NCBI GenBank assembly: GCA_009760855.2
Contig: WPIO01000023.1
Location: 747,501 to 811,500, forward strand
Direction: 5' to 3'
Source: Cristatella mucedo
Taxonomy: Eukaryota; Bryozoa; Phylactolaemata; Cristatellidae
DNA: 64,000 bases
Shown: positions 24,301 through 39,300 of the stretch, piece after piece
Layout: every line of letters starts with the position of its first letter
Position numbering within the stretch: the first letter of the stretch is position 1
Position numbers and translations under genes: made by a program
The notes under the pieces: generated by a model
The model's input: only the letters and a program-made list of their open reading frames with translations
The model's database searches: none
What the model was told of the DNA's origin: nothing

Positions 24301-27300
24301 ACAGGTAAAAAGCCAAGTAATATCGTCAATGAATTTCATTAGCTTGGACTGTTTTTCTGGCGCTTAAAAAGATAGAGATGATTTGAAGTAGCAAAAAATA
24401 TATTAATTCTTGGTTGAATTAAGATAATATTATTGAAAACTGGTTGGGTTAGCTACTAATTATCACCCCACTCACTTTTTACGTTACATCGTCGCAGAGG
24501 TTAAGTGCAACGAATTACCGAAATCCACGGTAATACATTCAAATTAAGCGAACAATTAACCCGCTAACCAGCGATATGAAGCTCAAACTTGGATTGTGCA
24601 TTTCAGTACATGGTCTTCATAATTTATGCAACAAAATTAATGCCGTTTTGCTTCTGCTTTGTCATGCTAATGAGCTGCAAAGACAGTGGCCACACCTGGA
24701 ATAAACCACAATTCACTTGAATTCATCACAGATAAACGGGGGATCGACTGTGCGAAGCTCCAACTTTGATTGCATTTTAAACTAAACTATCGTTTAAATT
24801 TACCCACTCGATTTCGTGCAGTTTCGCAAGCCCGTTCTTATGAAGTCTGGGGTAGTCGAGTTCAGGTACTGGGGAAAATAGTATAATTCATATACGAAAT
24901 CATTTGAAATAGCGTGTCATCAAAGTACAGTACAATAATGAATCTTTTCCATGAATTTCAGGAGCTAAAAAATCTCATTAAAGAAATTTACTCCAGTAAA
25001 AATGCCTGGCTGATAAACTTATTTTTCTCATTGCTCGAGTTTAGGGGCATTTTAAGCATCACTCTGCTGAAATTAATTTCTCCTTTATACGGTGCCATAG
25101 CTGCAATTTAATTGGCTGCTAGTTGCATTTACACAAACGAGTCACCAGCAAACTTTGTTCAACCAAGAAACGCACATGCTCACTACTAAACAACTGTTGT
25201 ATGGATATAGTAAAAATGCGGAAGCACCCATATTTAGGCATCGGGGTCTTATTAATGTTGCCGTTGCTGCCACAAACTAATCAGACATCATAACATCCTT
25301 CGCTCAATCGCTCGTCAATTCGGCTTCCCATTAAATTCTCCAAAGGAGTCTGCTAAAGATTTCAGATTTTTGGAACGCCTAGTGGGAACTACTAGTTGAT
25401 TCAAAGAAAACGCTATATATAGTCTTCCATCGTGCATAAAAGAACTTCCCAAATCTTCCGTCTTTCATTTCGTGTTGTTTTTATCATATAAATGTGCTAC
25501 AGCTAAGTATACAACTTAGATGAGATGCTACATAATATGTAGCTGTTGCTACCAACGCAAACAGGGCAGCTGGTATTGCTTCACTGATTCAAAAATATGA
25601 AGAGTAGAGTTAGTCTACTTTCCGGTTGAATTCTGCGACTACGCGAACTGTGCTCCGCTGGATATAAATACATAAATATAATTCATTTGTAAAGCGCCCT
25701 AAGAGAACTTAATCTCTATTCAGGTGCTTCACATATGCCACCGGGCTCGAGCCCACGACCTAGGCCAGACCTTGATCAGAGCGAGCACCTTAACCACTGG
25801 GCCAAACCAGCTCGAAGCTCTCTTCAATAAAGAGGAAAGATAAATAATTAACAGACTTACATGATCTGCACTGCCATGGCAGTGACTTCGCAGTATGCAG
25901 CCCGATACAAACTGTATCTTTCTATGAACATGCTGTAGACGTTGACAGCTTCCTGTAAGGAAAAAGCTGTCAGAAGAAAATGATTGAGATAACTATTTGC
26001 AACTTCCAAATGGCTAGTACCGCCGATCTACTTAAGATAGAAGCTGAAAGCACATTGTCATCACATTGTGTTCATCTATCTCAAGAAGCGGTGCATAATG
26101 AATACTATACTGATTTACATACTTTAGTGCGAGTTTTTAATGAACCTGCATGTTTTACTTGATCACCATATTGCCATAAGAGGGGAATTTAAACCCGCGC
26201 GCCAGCCTGAGGACTACTCTGAAGAAGCCGGGCTAGTTACTACATTGGGAGGCGCTTGTGCTAATTTTTAAACAGCCGGTACTGCTACTGGCACTTGAAA
26301 GTTAGAGCAGTAAAACAGACAGGTAGCTCCTATGGAGTGCTTATGTATTTTAAAATAACTTTAACTTTAAATTAAAAGTATTTTGCAATTCCATCTTCTC
26401 TGCGTGGAGATTCTTGTTCCGGCTCTACAATAACCCAGTAGGGTGTCAAAGGACTTTAAATGCTCCAGATTCAAGGAAGTATTAACTTCAAAGTACGCAA
26501 TTCGTATTGTAACTAAAGTTCTTTCATCAAAAAATTATTGAAATTAGGATAGGGTTTGATCTTCAAATTTTTTTCAGGAGATATTAATACTAATGATTCT
26601 AATAAATGTTAGTAGTGCCCTAAGAAATTAACCCATTTCCAAGAATTTGCATATTTGGAAAGGAAGCATATCCTCAAAATATAGCAAGCTTAAGCGTGCA
26701 AAGGAAATTCTTATGGACTAAGCCAAATCTCAGAGGAAAATTTGAGTTCTAAGCTGCTTTTAAATATTGTCCGGGGAAGGGATACTGTGATGTGAGCCCA
26801 TGGCGAATTCCAGGCCTTATGATCGTAGTGATATAAGGTATGTTCTGAAAGGAATTTGATATGGTTAAGGGCACTGCTGAAAGATTGATGTTAGTGGAGC
26901 GCTTAGTATTAGAGGAGGCAAGAAGAAAAATGATTTCATAGCAAATACCATAGCCACAGCCAGATTGTGAAAGCAATCGAAATCAGCAATAGGACCTTCA
27001 TTTTGACAGGAAGAAGTGCAGATAGTAGAGGATTTCGAAGTTCTCCCGAAAAAAGCTCGAGTTTTATGCAAAATGTATGAGCATTTTGCCAATATTCCAT
27101 TTTCAGATTGCTTATATTTGAAGAAGGTAATTACATTGGTCCATAAAAGGTGCTAAAAATGTTCTGACTAAACTGGATATGCTACCGTTATCTCAGCAGC
27201 ATTGGGAATTTCACATTATGGCATCGTTGAAAGTGGGACGACTTGAATGTGGACCTGATAGTGATCTAAGGAAAGGCTTTTTTGATGAAGGCCTCTCAGA

Positions 27301-30300
27301 TTACGTGTAGAGGCTACAGAGGCTAAGCTGCCCGATTATTAATTAGATCAGCTGAATATATCATGGAGAATGCATCCTTGGGTGTCAGGAGTGAGGAAAC
27401 AAGCATCTGATTTCAAAACCTCACTAACAAAGACGGCGGAAGTGCCCCACAGCTTTCATTTCGCTTTCTTTGAGCAATAAAAAGCTACTAACTGTTGATA
27501 AGAGAGATTTTCTGTAATCAGTTTGAAACCCACGACGTGAATCGGAAGATCGAACAAATAACGACTTGGCTAAGACTCAGCAATTCAACTTACTGCTTCC
27601 AAACATGGGGGCGGGGCAGGGAAGGGCATGGAAGCTCTTCCAAAAGACCGCTATTCACTCCGAGCGGACGTGAAGCCCTTAAAATCCATCGAACGTTGGA
27701 ATACTTGCCAGCTTAAGACAAATAAAGTTAAGGGATTATTAGAATACGATAACCTTATTACACATACTTTCTTTCTAATTCTACCTTTAATTTATTGAAT
27801 CGCACTGCAATGATTAAACGGAACCCTTGAAATACAGTATACCTGTAGATTTTCACTCATTTACCAAAACAATACGATTTGTGGCACTATCTCCTTTAGA
27901 TGCAAGTACGCTAATCGCTGTATCGCCAATTATTTCAAATTAGTTCAGCTCAAAATTGCAGTCCGATGGTTCTTAGCTAACCTAAGGTGGCGTCCTTAAT
28001 TAAGGAGAAAGGTCAGACAATGGTCAAACAATTTCTTTTCATGAGAATTTTCATTATAAAAACAAACTAGCTATAAATGCAATCATCGATTTCGGTGGTG
28101 GACAGATGGTCGGAATATAAATAAAATTATTTGTGAGCCCTATTCACGTGGGAGCAACATGCGGGCTCTTCTAATATGTGTTGATGGTGTACAACATCAC
28201 CACGTGCTCGAAATTTAGGTGCTGTTTTCGACAGCTGCATCAATTTTCAAAGCTTCATTCAGAAAACTGCTTCTACAGCTAGCCATCGAGTTGGATCCCT
28301 ATCCAAGATAAGGAGCTGTCTCCCACAGTGGCATGCAAAGAATTTAACTAGCTCCTTAGTTTAATGACAAAGATTCACGTATATATAAATACATGTTATT
28401 CATTTGTATAGCGCAGCTTAATCTCTATTCATGCGTTTCACATATGCCTCGGAGATTCGACCCCACGACTACAGCCAGACCTTGGTTGGGTTGAGTACTT
28501 TAACCGCTGGACCAAACCAGCTTATGAAAATCGCGTCTTTCATTTAAAGCGTGAGCGGCGGCTCCCTTTAGATAAGAATTACGTGAGAATCTGATAGTTT
28601 TTTCACCGTCTGGGCAGTTCTCTTCTCAAAGTTCAAAAGCATGGCACGATATTTAGTTGCCCTCGCGTATCGCCATTCAATTCACTTGTCGTCATTGATA
28701 CGTTTCAATATGCTGAAAATACAGTGATGTAATGTAACGTATCTCCGTCAGTAACTCCACAAAGTCATAAAGACCATGTGGGTGTTACGCAGGAGAGTTT
28801 TGTATAGCACACTCACAGCCTAAGCGGCTTTCGGTACGCATTCGGTAGCTAACAGACTTGGTCTCACGCAACAAAGAGAAAGTGAGAAGCATAGCAGAGT
28901 CAGGAGAGCAGTTGAGGTAGTGAGTAGCATAGAAATAGCAGTTCAGGACCGCTGAAAAAGATGTGCCATAGTCGGCAGTTGGAGAGTAGATGTAGTAAGC
29001 GAAGTCGGTTAAACTTTACAGTATCTGATTAAGTCAAACAAGCTTGTGAAATAGGCTACAGCTGGCTGTGGGTCGAGAGGACTCTGACAGAATGACTGCT
29101 TGTTTAGAAAGACTCCTGAAGTTTTTGGAATCAAGTCCGAATTTATTGCCCTACGAAAGCTGAAAAGCTGCTTTCCCACTTGGATTGGCTCGACATCTGG
29201 AAAGTGTGCCTTAAAGAATTTGGTTGCAAGTTCTACACGCTTTTTGGCAATGAGTGAAGGGAACCGTTGGTGTGGGAGATGCAAGTAGTCCGCCCTAGCT
29301 GCTTCGAAAACTTTTGTCAACCGAAAGTCCAATTCCGACTAGATATAAAAAAATTTCTGTGCAGGGTATTTCGGCATCTAAGAAATGTTCGCTACTATTT
29401 ATCAGCTCATTTCGACGAGGCCAAAATGGTGGATGTAGTTTGAAGTCATGCCAAGCACCTCAATCTCAATATGTTGATTAAACTTCTGCACTTTTGTCAA
29501 TAGATTCTAATAGCCAGCCATTTGCATCTCTTACCAGCTCTTGAATGGTGCCCCCAAAGATTTGCAAGTCATTGACAATATATCAATCCTATCTTTTCAA
29601 TGCCTGAGATAGGTCGCTTGTAATAAATAGTGCATGGTCCACGATTATTTATAACCGCATGGTGAACTTAAATGCAAGTATATGGTATATAAGGTAAGTC
29701 TTTTCATCATCTGCCAAATAGTGCTACCACTCTCTTCGAAGTGCTTAACTACCTCAAACGTAGAAGAAAATGAAGTGATGAAGTAAAGTAGTACTTGCCG
29801 AAAATAATGACCATGACCTTTACAGGTCTCCTGGGCTTACATATGAATTCTCTGGCTCAGCCACGGATTTTCACATCCAAAAGATCCTTGATGAGATGAT
29901 AAAAATTACTTTTTGCTAACGGAGCAGCTCATTGTTACGGTGGCAAAACCCATCACCCATTTATTAATGTCACTAACCGCTTGCAGGAAGATGTTTACGT
30001 CTTGGAAAGTATTCCATGCCGGCCGAAACCATGGCTAGCAGGAGCCTACGAGTCCAATATAATAATGCTTTTGAACGTCGAATTTTACGATTGCTTTATC
30101 AAGGCTTGATGACCATTTATCTCACAACTCAGATTGGCCACACCATAATGTTGTGTGCGACCTTTGACAATCATACCACGGCAATGCCCCTAAATGATTA
30201 GGATGATTTTGGTGCACATATGTTTACTAAGTGGTTCAGGTCGACGATTTATTAAAGGTAGCATAGGATCTTTACCTGAAAAAAGATGTTCGCAAGACGT

Positions 30301-33300
30301 AGCTTTTTTGAGCTTATGTTTGTGCCTCCCGTCCGAACTAATTCAGTTATAAGCCTCGTCTTCCTGTATATTGAGATTTTTAAGAACGAGATGAGCCTTA
30401 ACGTTGATAAGACCCATCTGCCTGTTTTGAGTGGATATCACAGGGCACTGGAAGCCTTCTGGAACGAGCTGTGGCAAGGTCGACGTAAGATCAGATCTGT
30501 CATTCTAGCCTACTGCCAGGCTGTACGGGCACCCCTTAAATGCCTATGGTGGATGCTTCTTAAGATATTCCTTTCCGACTAAACGTTATGGGACTTCCAT
30601 GCACTGCGGGGGCGCTGAGAGGTTTCACCTTAGATTTGAAGATGTCAGGGTGTGATTAGGCTAGAAAAAGGGCTTGGAGTTTGTTTGATTAGAAATAAAG
30701 CTGTGGGTTGCTACTAATACATCACTCCACGATACCTACTACATGCTCTCCACCGAGTCCCATACAAGGAAAAAACATGGGGCTGGCCCTTTCTAACCAT
30801 CCCCATGCTGTGAAAAGGGTAATGCATGACTGCAGCTGTTGGCACCCTGCTACCAGACTAGACTTTTAATATACTAGCCACGTGAGTGTCTGTCTCCAGG
30901 TGCTACGGCATGCAACTGTGAAATGCGTTCTTTTGTGTGATTACAATACATGCGACGACAACTGGACGCTGAAAGTAAAATTTAATTTTGTGCGAGCTGG
31001 TGTGAGTTATATGTCCAAAGCGCTTTACGAGCAGCAAACTAGTACTACTGGATTGAGCTGAACAAATCCCTGAAATTCCAGTAGATCGGACCATGCCGCA
31101 TTCCTTCGATCTCTAGTAAAGTTTCTGCTCCTGAGGGTGACCGTTAAAACTGAACAAGTGGCTGGTGGCTAACCGTGTAGGCCTACCAGAAAATCGGCTC
31201 AGTGTTCGTCACAATTAGCTGAGTGCTATTGCAGATTCACTGGCTAGTTTTTGTGAAAGCACTGTTTCTTGTATGAGCTACCGAAGCTCCACCCCACCTT
31301 AAATCGACTAGATTATTTATTTATATTCTCTCTTCTGTTTTCACATTCAAAATTGACGTGTTATTTGTTATTTTAGAAAAAACCTCGACGTGCATGTTTA
31401 GGTTCCTCCAACTCTATAATTGACTTGAGACCCTCGGTTTATGGCATTCTTACGCTTGCCCATCAGCCTGACATCATTCTTACAGTAACCTTTTTGTCAG
31501 CCTACTCTTCAGATCGCACCTTCTGCCCGCGTAGTCCCTCATACCTCCAAGTTTTTCTAGCCTCTGAGTAGATTCCTCTGAAATATTATACCCGTCGATT
31601 CCTAAAACTTTTAACTTGTTCCCAGTGAATCTCTGGTGATATCGGTACCTTTGGTGTCTCCAGGCATCTTAGCTGAAATCCTCTGAAGAAAGTAACCCCC
31701 AACGCGGCTACCGTTTAGAGCTGCCCCTGTAGACTGTAGGGGACCACTTCTTTCTGTCCCTCTGGCTCAGCCACTGTGTCCAAGTACGAACGTACGTATG
31801 CTCAAAAAGGGATGTATAAAAGCGTAAGCGCATTTTATGCATATAGGACTGTACCTGGTTGAGTACGCATATCCGTCCGCCAATAACACGAGCAAGTTGT
31901 ATATAACGTTGATGATCGAAGTTGTTCTTTATTCCTAGATAATGACAGTCTCTTGCAAAGTAATCCCATCGGTCAACGTCAAGTCCAGTTCGCTTATTTG
32001 AAACTACCTGTTAAACGGAAATGTGAGGGCTTATCTTACAAGCTACAATTAGCATACGAGGGTCAGCATTTGCCCTTTATAAGCGGCTAGCTTTTGAAAT
32101 AAACATTTTGGTAGGTCTAACTTCTTCCCTTTCAGTAATCGGAGAGCATGTCACTATTGCTTTTAAAAGGCCGTTGACACGAATGACAGATTCTCAGATA
32201 CCATGTTTTTCATAATTAAGCTTAAGGGGTTATGTAACTGACGCGAGAGCTTGCATTGTTACCTCATAAAGAAAGATCCTCTTCGGATCTTCGCACTTCT
32301 AAAACATGTAATATAAAAGGTGAGTATACATTCAGGAAGTAACGTTTACAGATACATTTTCCTGCTGGCCGCGATGGTTTTGCAACGAATTTTAATATAA
32401 ATGACTCCTAGACTGAGGAAAGAGTCAGTTTGTAAGTGCAGACTATATGAAGTATTTGAAGGAGAAAACTAGGATAGCGAGAACCTGTTTGATTTTTAAT
32501 AATAAAAATGCTTAGGTACATGATACTTAGTATGATCAGGCACTGGAAAGAGTCATGGAAGACTAGCTGAACTCATATAAGGAAACTTCAAACCTTGCTA
32601 GTTAGTTCCAGTCTGATTTTAGAACTAATAACTCCACGAATTACTTCGGGTATATAACGACCTACTTAGAAATACCGACTTAGGTAGATTATCTATTATT
32701 TTTCTGCTTGATCAGAGGCTTCTGATACTATCGATCAAAGTCCTTCTTGAGTAACTATCATCTCGCCTGGTTATCACTGATACTGCACTGCAATGGTTCA
32801 GGTCCTGTCTCAGTGGGAAACTCCACAGTATTGATGTGAATGAGTGCAGAATATCCTTTAAACCTCTGGAGCATGGGGTACCTCAGGGCTCTGTCCTTGG
32901 TCCTGTTTTTCTCACGTTTTATACTCTCCCTCTTGCGAATGAGATTGCCAGGCACTATCTAAGCTTTCACTTCTATGCAAGTGACGCCCACTTGTACCTT
33001 TGCTTTGATCGCTCCCAGCCATCCAGCACGTCGAATTCTCTCAACTCCCTTGCTGCACGTATTGATCACATCAACATATGCATGGCAGCAAACGTTCTAA
33101 AATTAAATGATAATAAAAACCAACTTACTAGTTTTGGACAAACCAAGTATAATTCAGAAATTGGAAACCTAATGCTCAAACTCGTCTCTGTCAGCATACC
33201 TCCTGTTGAATCTGCACGAATTCTATTTTTCATGTTCCCAAGTGACCGTTTTTTAGACGACCACATCAGCTCCACAGTCGAATCTGCCTTCTTTCAGCTA

Positions 33301-36300
33301 CCCTACACTGCTAAAATTAGGGCTTGTTTAGACAGGGAAACTACGTATTAATTGTGCAATGCTTTTTTGGCATCCCGTATTGACTTCTGTAACTCACTGC
33401 TTGCTGGTCTACCTGCATGTGCAATCAGGCACTTCCAGTTACTAAAATACACTGCAACTAGGCTTTTCTGTCGTGAGCGTTGCAGGTGCCACATTGCACC
33501 ACTTCTTGCCGACATGCACTGGCTCTCAGTCAAGCAACTCATCGACTTCAAGGTTTTCTCACTCACCTTTATAGTACATTCGTTCTTTGGCTCAGCCTAC
33601 CTATCAGATTTATTCTCTCACCAGGTTAAGCAACGTACCACATTTTGTTTAGAAAGCTAATCGTTTACCGATACCTCGCACGAACCTTAAAATCCTTTGG
33701 AGAAGGCGTCTTTAATTCGTATGCTCCTAAAGTCTGGAACCAACTTCCGACTAGCTGCACGACATCCACTGACCTGACCACATTTAAAAGAAAACTAAAA
33801 ATGCATTCATTTATCACAGCATTTAGTGAATCCATGTGATTCGTCCTTTGTGTGCTTACGCGTGCTGACACTGTGCATCCTGCACTAACCATATTTGCAC
33901 GCTGACCCTGTGCATGTCACCACTAACCATGTTATTCATTTTGTTTGTTTTTCAAGCATGATTTTACTTACTATTCTGTTGCGTATCACTTTGCAGCAAA
34001 TGTAAAGCGCCTAGAAAGAGACTGGGTTCTCTGAGGGCGCTTTATCAAGTGCAATATTATTATTATTATTGTTATTATTCTTGCTGTTATTGAGCCTGCT
34101 ACACCTAACTACTGGATCGAGCTTCCTTTACTGGAACTGTAAAACGCCTAGAAATAGATTTAGTTCTTTGAGGTCGCTATATCAAATGTATTAATAATAA
34201 TAATATTATTGTTATTACGAATGTTTCGTACAATAGAAAATACCACAAAGCAAAGGATTGTGACTAGCCAAGTTTCCCAACTATGAGAAACCTTTGCTGA
34301 ACTTTCGTGAACCCAGCAATAGTTAATAATGAATGAAAAAGTAAACTATGTTTTTTGCTCAGAGTAACCAACCCCAGACCAGAATAAATCAGAGTGCTCA
34401 CAAATAGGATTTCAGGATCTCACATATTTGAGGTGCTGCACGGAAACGTTCTGAAGATGAAGGAAGATATAGTTTTTTGGAAATTCGGTCGAAAGAAAAC
34501 GCCTGCCAAAATTCAAATGAAATCGATATCACGTGTTATATTTACATGACATACTTCGACACATAATTAGCTTTAATTTTTTTTGAAAGGCGTCTTAACA
34601 GATCGTGTGTGTTTACTTGAAATGTTTGAGCAAAATGGGCAACGTAAGTTTTTTAGAGCTTACCGAAATTAAATGCAAAATCTCTCTTAAGACGCAAATA
34701 ATGACTTCATCATACCTTGTTCTACGAGTCTGATTACGTATAAGCCCGAAATTGCTACATGAAGTGGCAAAAAAGAAAAATCTAGTTTATCACTACTTTA
34801 TATTAAATACACTGACTTTGGTAGCATTTTTCTTTGTAATTTTAGTAATTCCAAATTTTAAGACGACTCCCGATCGTCACCTGACCGCATAAAGTCTGCG
34901 GGGACAAAACAAGTAGGCTGTTTTTCCATATGTCAAACGACGTTATGATGCACGAGGTCATTTTATTTTCTCAAATGAGGTTTTTATGTGTCTTATCGGG
35001 CTACTCAGTAAATGTATGCAAAAACAACACATCAGTTAGCACTCGCAAAGCCTAATGCACTCGAAATACAAGCCCAAACCAATTTCAAGGCTGCCAGCTT
35101 GACTTGCTAATAAAGCCACTTAATTAAATTATAGTATTTTTAAATAGTGAACATGTCATAGAGCAATTGAGGCTTCAGGAACTTATCCTTCAGTAACTTA
35201 GTAAAAGTCAAAGCTGCTTGTAAAAAGAATATTATATAGAAGTGGTGCTAAAAGCTTAAGTAAAAATAATATGTAAGGAATTTTTATAATAATTTGCTAT
35301 TGCTTCACAATTTTATTGACCCTTGAAACTGCGACTACATTGAATACATCTATTTGTTTAAATTTAAATAAATCTATTTTTTAAGGGACACGGGAAGTGG
35401 TGTTCTTCACGATGGCCTCACGGAGCAGCTGCCAGCTCTTTTTCAATGACTTTCGCTTTTTTAATAAATACATAAATACAATATGTTGATCGGAAACCGA
35501 GCTCTAATTGTAAATAAGCAAAGTTTATTGCAACGCTGACCGTCATACAGCATATGTTGTGTTATCTACACTTAAAATTGTAAGCAACACACAGTTGTCA
35601 GTGAAGTATAATTTGCGTAATCAATAACTGCAATAAGATACCTATAGTTCTCAAAATACTCTGCGGTTAGGTTTTCAGTTTCTAGTTTTATAACTAACCA
35701 TAGTACACCACATTTCGACAACCTAAATTGCCTCTTTATCAGGCAGCACATCAACTTCAAGGTTCTTTCACGCTCTTGATCCAGCTTACTTGTCTCAAAC
35801 ATTTCTTTATTATGCTTCAAACCACATCACTAGCTCAGATCTGGCTAAATTTCTATAAATAAGCGTCTATTCAAAATAAAATAATTCAAAGATAACATTA
35901 TCAATTTTTTGGACCTCAAAACTGGATTTGTGTACCGAAAGAGACCGTCTTATCACCTAACTTAGTACAATCTTTAACGGATGCTAACAATTAATAGTTT
36001 CTCAAAGAATTGTTTGCCCGTCTGAGCAGTATCTTCTGTGCTTATGCTTAGTGAAATTATGCATGCTACGTAACTAATTGATATAATTTATTTCCAGCAA
36101 ATATAAAAAGCCAAGACAGAGAGAGAGAGAGAGAGATTTATGGCTCAAAGGGAGCTTTATGTTTTGTTATCTCTGGTTTAAGATATCATTCCAATATCTG
36201 AAAACATATTTTTGTTTTAGGTGATCTCTGGAGGCCTTCCAAAGAGTATTAGGGATAATAATGCATCATTTTCATGTATTCTTACTCATAATCCACTATT

Positions 36301-39300
36301 CATTTAGTTTGATTTTTATTCAGTTATAATTCATACAACTCACATGTTTAACCAGCTCTTTAATACTGAACGGTTCAATTGCTCCTATACTTGCCAACAT
36401 AACGTCGACATTTGGGCATTATTAGAGGTAGAAGGATAAAAGCAAGTCGTGATTACAAGCTGTATAGTATGCCGATAAAGGGCATATAATGGGTCTGAAA
36501 CGAAACATATTAGCTTGCCGAATATATTAGGGACAGTTAATTTGGCGGATTCTTATGTGCTGTTGCTGCAAAACACACACACGTCAAAACGGGGCCAAAT
36601 ACATAATTTATTGCGTAAAAAGTAACATTCCATCTTCACCTTCCGTGCATTAAAATATTTAAATTCAGAGGCTGCATTGCAACACTAGCAAGAAAGCTCT
36701 GTGTATTACATGCTTACAATTAACCAGCTTTTCACTACGCAAAGGAAAAATAAAAACCCTGGAATATAAAAATAGCGCAGAAACATATATTTGTAATTAT
36801 TTTAGCTAGCCCATACTGGGATCAAACAATTTAAAGTTTGATATTCAGAAATATAATATCTATTGGATAGTGTCTTTGCCTGTTGGTTGACTCCAGTCTC
36901 TCGTAAATATACAAGGCGAGAGTTGCAGCTGGTTGATTTACTTCTTTAGCAACAAATTTCATTAAAAAATATAAGTAAAGTGTGGTACTCAACAAACCTG
37001 ATCGATAACAGCCTAGAATAATAAACAAGTTTGCAGGATTTCCTATACAAATGCAGATTCAAGCAAAATTTGGATTTTAGACTACTGATTTGCAAATTTG
37101 CAATATCATTCGCATAAAATAGTTGACGAGCACTATAAGTGCCGTTTACCTCGTGGTCTCCGTGTATGAGGTCGCAGATGAAATCAATGTCCCTTGCTTC
37201 AAGATTATACTTCTCAAAGTGCGCAGTCAGACTGTTTGACTGTATAAGATGTCGAAGCATATCGGAGGATCCTTTTTCATGCTATGGTTATTAAAAAACA
37301 ATTTGTCAGGCTGACTATATTCGCTTCAGTTAAAAGATCTTTAGTGACAACAGAAGGTACACCCATAACTTATTCCAAAGATGCCATTCGGCCTGGGAAT
37401 ATTTAGGCAAAAATGGAAATAGTTCCTCCTTGAAATCATGAGCCAGAGATCAATGGGCGGACTGGATCATGGTAGCGGGATGGAATCAAGGAGTCGCAGG
37501 TAGTTATACCAGTCGACCGATCGGCCTCCGCTCGTAGGTGCTTGGGTAACATCACGCAGCAGTCCAAGCTTAGCAGCAATCACCATTGGCATACATTTAT
37601 TCGGCATGCGTACCGTGGTAATCGTTGCAAGTTACTAGCTGGAAAGATAGTCGGTATAAAGTGAAGCTCGCTCACTTGCAGCTACATGACATTGTAAAAA
37701 ACGAGTGTTCTGAGACAGGAATACCATATACCAGTTGCTAAATGCGTCAGTGACATCATGCCTTGACTTTTGTAATTAAATACAGTGCACTCGTAAGTCT
37801 TTCCGCCTGTGGAATAAGGTGCTTGCTCGTGTTGCAAAACTCTAAAGTGAGGCCTTTCTCTTCGTTAACGTCACAATTACCTCAGTCCAGCACTTTTCTT
37901 CGTTAACGTCACAATTACCTCAGTCCAGCACTTTTCGCCCACTTACATCGTCTCTTGATCAAGCGACGTATTGAAATAAAGGTTGTGTCATTCACTGTTA
38001 TGTACCTTCACTCTTTTGCAACGGTTTACCCATTAGAATGACGTCCCAATACGGGCAGATCTTTAATCGATCCCTAACCAAGAGGTTGTGGTATTGTAAC
38101 GCACTGGAGGCGAAATTTTTTTTATAGAAACTCACTACCGTGGAAGCCGGCATCCGGTCGCTCTGTATTTCAAAATTAAACAGGTGTGCAATACCAACTC
38201 TAATCTTCTCCTGAACATTCTCTCGGTGTCCGACTGGCTCAAGTAGATTATAACACTGCTTCTCTTTGTGTAAATATAGCGTAAATGATGAAAATTCTAT
38301 CGCTTCACCTTATCTTTGTTATGCCATTTCATTAGACTCGACGGCTGCGAATACATTATTTCTCACCAAAGTAGGAAGAGCTTATGCAAATGTTATGTTT
38401 CATTTCTTTTTGTCACCCCACCTCCTTACACATAGTCAGGTTCATATAGTAAATCCAAACTCTTCTGATATAAAGACTGGTATTCTAAAAAAAATGGGCA
38501 TATACACCAAAGCTAAGAAATCCTCACAATAATAGCCATTTGTGCCACAGATATGGATTACAGTTTGCTGGGTTATAAGAGGGGTTTCTACCGTGCCAGG
38601 CGTACTGAAATGACTTGAAGTATGTCAAAATATTTATTGATAGCCCAAAAATACAAACATGTGCTGCTGCTGTGTTTACATTAGTAGCGAAGTAACCCAG
38701 CCACAATTCTATATGACCAACTTTGTTTTGCAAGGCTTAGAGGCTGCAAGTTTCAGTATAGTTTGTTCAGCCGTAGCACATTAAAATGAGCTTGAGTTTT
38801 ACTGAGATGGTCGGCTACTGGTTAAGCCGAATACTGTGCCTCGGCTGCCTGTCCGTAGGACTCCTTAGCCGTTCAACGGGTAGTTAATCAGGTGACTTAC
38901 TTGAGTACAGCATCAGCATTAAACAAGGTCTCGTCACAAAGTGCTCACTAGCCTAGCACTTTATATTAGCACCGTTATTTTGAACCTAAAGCATAGTATT
39001 TGAGCTTTGAAATTCAACCAGCTTGATCAAATATCAAGACTAAAGTACTTTTTCAGAAGGAAAATTAACCGAGGTTTACATAGAGACTACATAAAGGTAA
39101 AATTAAACTTGAGGGCTGATTCATTCATGAAAGAATGGCGAAGATCTTCTACGGCTGTAAGTGCCTTATCGCACAAGCAGGAAAATCTGTGAGTAGGAAT
39201 TTACAGATATCAGTACGGGTTTTAAAAGGCTTGAACAATCTGGATTTGGAATTCATGTCAAAGCGGTACCAAGTTTTATAGGAGTAGCCACTTCGTGTGG

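Noticed and set aside
25663-25814. A functional tRNA gene because of the A and B boxes
   Set aside because: It lacks a full cloverleaf, continues into a LINE-like tail and recurs as dispersed copies, so it is a SINE.
37858-37940. CRISPR-like repeat
   Set aside because: Only two abutting units with no spacers, inside a eukaryotic LINE remnant.
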